A stretch of DNA of 64,000 nt from Tritrichomonas musculus (lineage: Eukaryota > Parabasalia > Tritrichomonadida > Tritrichomonadidae): contig JAPFFF010000013.1 in the NCBI GenBank assembly GCA_039105265.1, forward strand, positions 3,224,001 to 3,288,000, in the 5' to 3' direction. Shown one piece after another: positions 61,372 through 64,000 of the stretch. The notes beneath the pieces were generated by a model, which saw only the letters and a program-made list of their open reading frames with translations, ran no database searches and was not told where the DNA came from. The translations under genes and the position numbers were made by a program. Numbering within the stretch: position 1 is the first letter of the stretch; the number at the start of each line of letters is the position of its first letter.

Positions 61372-62243
61372 TAGACTTGTTAAAGTCCATGGACCTGTGG
61401 ACTTACAAAATTCATTCAATTTTTTTTAGCATTTTTTATTTATTCACAAAATAAAAATTATTTATAATTTCTCTGAAATACTCTGGTCCATCTGTCAGGA
61501 CTTCCAAAATTCATTCAATTTTTTTAGCAATTTTTTTTATTCACAAAATATAAAATGTTTAAAAATTTCTCTGAAATACACTGGTCCATCTGCCAGGACT
61601 AATAAAATTCTTTCAATTATTTTAGCATTTTATTATTTATTCACAAAATAAAAATTATTTATAATTTCTCTGAAATACACTGGTCCATCTGTCAGGACTT
61701 CCAAAATTCATTCAATTTTTTTAGCATTTTATTATTTATTCACAAAATAAAAATTATTTATAATTTCTCTGAAATACTCTGGTCCATCTGTCAGGACTTC
61801 CAAAATTCATTCAATATTTTTAGCATTTTTTTTATTCACAAAATATAAAATGTTTAAAAATTTCTCTGAAATACACTGGTCCATCTGCCAGGACTAATAA
61901 AATTCTTTCAATTTTTTTAGCATTTTTTATTTTTTCACAAAATAAAAGAATTATAAAATTTCTTTGAAATATTTTGGTCCATCTGCCAGGATTTCCAAAA
62001 TTCTTTCAATTGTTTATGACATTTTTTTTCATGATTAAAAACATTCAAATATAATTTACTCATATTAGTTGCTACTTTTCTATTTAAATAAACAAATAAA
62101 CTATAAAATATATGCCTAAAATGAGTTCTTTTTTGAGATATAAAATAAAAATAAATTGACAAGGTTTGTTAGGTCCACGCCAAGTCCTGAGTCCACAAAA
62201 AGTCCATGAAAAGTGCATTTGTCCCGGACTTTTAACAAGTCTA
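61372..62243. mobile_element. Inverted-end element containing a 98-bp tandem array
   Basis: The left end TAGACTTGTTAAAGTCC (61372) and right end ...TTTAACAAGTCTA (to 62243) form a 13-bp perfect inverted repeat, with further GTCC/GGAC-rich similarity inward (TCCATGGACCTGTGGACTT left; several GTCC motifs in 62172-62230 right). The TA at each edge suggests a TA target duplication. Between the ends are six tandem copies of a 97-99 bp AT-rich unit. No protein is encoded. It is a non-autonomous, satellite-bearing element. Confidence 0.7.
61405..62015. repeat. Six tandem copies of a 97-99 bp unit
   Basis: Units share CTGAAATACNCTGGTCCATC followed by TGYCAGGACT, then AAAATTCWTTCAAT and a T-rich AGCATTTT tract. 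The GGTCCATC core occurs near 61485, 61583, 61682, 61781, 61878 and 61976. Two sub-types alternate: TCAGGACTTCC and CCAGGACTAAT. Confidence 0.9.
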
Positions 62244-62606
62244 ACAAAAAAAAAAAAAATCTTTCTGATAATTGGGGAAAATCGTAATCATTTTATTATT
62301 TTACATCATTATTCTATTATTTTGATATATATAATTACGGAAATTCCAACTTTTCGCCCATATCATTGATATTGAAAATCTTATACTTTTATAGTTAAAA
62401 GGCAATTAATTTATTTTGACTAATACTGTTTTATATTTATTTTTATGACTTTGAATAGTGCATTTATATTCACATTTTAAAATATTCATAAAATATAGTT
62501 CGATACAATTTTAATTTTCTTTGTTATAAAGTAACTTATAGAACGTTTATTAGTATAAAAAATATTTGCGCTTTCTTGTTTATATGCAAAAGTGCAAAAA
62601 AGTTCC

Positions 62607-62638
<32 letters not shown>

Positions 62639-63062
62639 CTATGAGACGATATAAAGTCAATATTGGCCTTAACCGCCACGGGAAATTATGATTACGATTC
62701 TGTTTATGATTTATTTGTCACTTTTTGAGCAAAAACACTTTTTGGGGAAATTTTTAGTATTTGTCACTTTTTTGGCACTTTGAGTGTCGGGAAAAAGTGG
62801 GTTTCAATAGGATTAAGCCGGTTTCACATCACTTTTAGCATTCAAATTTCAAAGACTTTTAGCAATTTTTCTGAAAAAGTGTAAGTAGGTTTCATTCTTT
62901 TGATAAAAATTTCAGCTTTTTAAAAGAGGTTTAATAAAAAATTGAAATATAATTGAAATTTATATTGAAATATTCCTTAGAAAAATTGTTATCTTTTTAT
63001 TGAAAATTGAAAGAAACGAAAGAAATATGCATTGAAAAAATTCACAAGAAAATTTTATAATC
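62244..63062. other. Spacer upstream of the transposase gene
   Basis: Contains about 30 T residues (62608-62638), then 62700-62900 with repeated CACTTTTTGAG, CACTTTTTGGGG, TCACTTTTTTGGCACTTTG and GAAAAAGTG motifs in both orientations. This could be the 5' terminal region of the transposon, but its end could not be fixed. Confidence 0.4.
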
Positions 63063-63068
63063 TCACTT
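63063..63068 (+). promoter_or_regulatory. Initiator-like TCACTT upstream of the transposase gene
   Basis: TCA(+1)CTT has its A(+1) at 63065, 13 nt before the ATG at 63078. The transposon gene therefore carries a host-type start signal. Confidence 0.4.
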
Positions 63069-63077
63069 TTAACATTA

Positions 63078-64000
63078 ATGGCAAGCAGCAAGGAATTAAA
63101 AGGTCCAAAAGATATCATAAATCCGTTCAAAGGAGATCTAATCGAACAGATGCTATTCAATCAAATTGTTCAATCACAAGAATTCCAAATGTCAACATCA
63201 TTTGTTGAACAAGTGGGATTAATCTGTCAATGGATGAAAAATGATACAATAAATGTTTCATTTCAGAAAATAGCAGATGTCTTTGGAGTTTCAAGACAGC
63301 TTGTAAGGAAAGATCATCAGAAATTCCTCCGTGGTGAAGGAATAGATGGAAGACCATCAAAACTAAATGATGCCGAGTTGTCACTCCTAGAAAAAGAAAT
63401 TAAAAGATTGCATGCAGAAGAAATATATCCATCTTATGACGACATCATCAAGTTTATTAATGAGAATTTTAGAAAAAATCTATACTCCGATACAGTTAGA
63501 CATTTAATTAGAAATAATTTTAGTTCTCTTTTTAAAAGTGTGCTTGGAGTGCCATTAGAAGACTCACGACTTAATGTTAATATTGAAGATATAGAGAATA
63601 ACATTAATTTATTAAGCAGAAAGGTTAAAGGAATTCCTCTGCAATTTGTATTCAATCTGGACGAAATGGGGCACTCAGATTTTGCAGATGCACAAAGACA
63701 TTCAGTAATAGTTCCTATCAATTACAATAAAACATCTGCTCCTTTTCCAGTTTCAAGAGCCACTAAGCATGCTACATGTCTAGCTTGTATAAATCCTTAC
63801 GGTTTGTTTTGCAAACCTCAATATGTCGTTCAAAGAAGCTCAGTAGATTCAGAAATATTTGACCATTTATCCACAGAATCTTTTCAAATAGTCCATACTG
63901 AAAGTGGATTTATAAATTATGATGCCTTTTCTCATTGGTTTACCTCAGTTTTTTTACCAAAATTGCATGAAACAAGAGAAGCATTTAATTATTTCAGCCC
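63078..64000 (+). CDS. DDE transposase of a DNA transposon (Tc1/mariner-pogo-like), partial at right edge
   Basis: Open from the ATG at 63078 for 307 codons to the window end. Residues about 50-80 hold a helix-turn-helix (KIADVFGVSRQLVRKDHQKF). A DGRPSKLND linker is followed by a second helical DNA-binding segment, and the DDE core begins at QFVFNLDEMGHSDFA (first Asp D195). GFINYDAFSHWFTSVFLPKL resembles the helix before the second Asp in DDE_1/pogo-type enzymes. The remaining catalytic residues would lie beyond the edge. The frame is clean so far, so this copy may be intact and recent. It is the only intact transposase here and a candidate source of activity for the TA-type MITEs, though that link is untested. 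Confidence 0.85.
   Translation, partial: MASSKELKGPKDIINPFKGDLIEQMLFNQIVQSQEFQMSTSFVEQVGLICQWMKNDTINVSFQKIADVFGVSRQLVRKDHQKFLRGEGIDGRPSKLNDAELSLLEKEIKRLHAEEIYPSYDDIIKFINENFRKNLYSDTVRHLIRNNFSSLFKSVLGVPLEDSRLNVNIEDIENNINLLSRKVKGIPLQFVFNLDEMGHSDFADAQRHSVIVPINYNKTSAPFPVSRATKHATCLACINPYGLFCKPQYVVQRSSVDSEIFDHLSTESFQIVHTESGFINYDAFSHWFTSVFLPKLHETREAFNYFS

Noticed and set aside
61405-62015. Possible CRISPR-like array
   Set aside because: Units are 97-99 bp and repeat along their whole length with no unique spacers, in a eukaryotic context. It is a plain tandem array.

Overview
This window reads as nuclear DNA of a parabasalid (trichomonad) protist, most like the AT-rich Tritrichomonas type. The evidence is: very AT-rich, intron-poor sequence; BspA-type leucine-rich repeat proteins; a Pmp-like beta-helix surface protein with one C-terminal membrane segment; a saposin-like secreted protein; a trichomonad-style PPP phosphatase; a bacterial-type GH78 alpha-L-rhamnosidase; and short TCA(+1)Py(T/A) initiator-like motifs 3-30 nt upstream of many start codons. 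Several of these motifs decide between a longer reading that opens at TTG or GTG and the true ATG. I adopted the ATG for the genes at 34414, 36762, 48321, minus 43679 and minus 61032.

Layout. 1-2415 is the N-terminal part of a large AAA+-like protein running off the left edge. 2987-4993 is a broken host gene of VWA plus E2-like type, with a second shard at 5285-5385. 5562-13604 encodes a 2,680-residue membrane-anchored surface protein with three discoidin-like N-terminal repeats, two beta-helix regions and four nearly identical 306-314-residue tandem units. After a relic transposase (about 14.2-14.6 kb) come a Q/N-rich protein with a GC-rich 3' end (15530-16654) and a membrane-anchored protein with two tandem flavodoxin-like domains predicted to lie outside the cytosol (17046-19394). 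19.4-26.3 kb is accessory DNA: a clover-like palindrome, a MITE with 48-49 bp inverted ends, a 942-bp element with 10-bp target duplications (Mutator-like), a Polinton protease fossil and a long palindromic MITE. 26.3-32.9 kb holds an ankyrin protein, a protein kinase head-to-head with an AT-hook protein, and the rhamnosidase. 34.4-43.7 kb holds the saposin-like gene, another MITE, a phosphatase pseudogene tail, two BspA-like LRR genes and an intact phosphatase. 43.7-48.3 kb is mostly non-coding, with a MITE, a truncated ASH-like gene and a 139-bp tandem array. 48321-56090 is a giant USP9X/USP24/USP34-type deubiquitinase. 56486-59662 is a coiled-coil protein gene interrupted by one in-frame TAA. 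60157-61032 is a caspase-like protein lacking its catalytic His. 61372-62243 is an inverted-end element built on a roughly 98-bp tandem array, and 63078 to the right edge is a DDE transposase.

Themes. Surface and secreted proteins (Pmp-like, flavodoxin-like, saposin-like, rhamnosidase) fit a mucosal or host-associated lifestyle. Ubiquitin biology is represented by the deubiquitinase, the VWA/E2 relic and possibly the RNF213-like gene. One N-terminal module is shared by the LRR gene at 42084-43679 and the coiled-coil gene at 56486-59662. Three unrelated MITEs have inverted ends each built from two tandem copies of a roughly 16-19 bp unit. No database search was possible, so family names rest on motifs read by eye.
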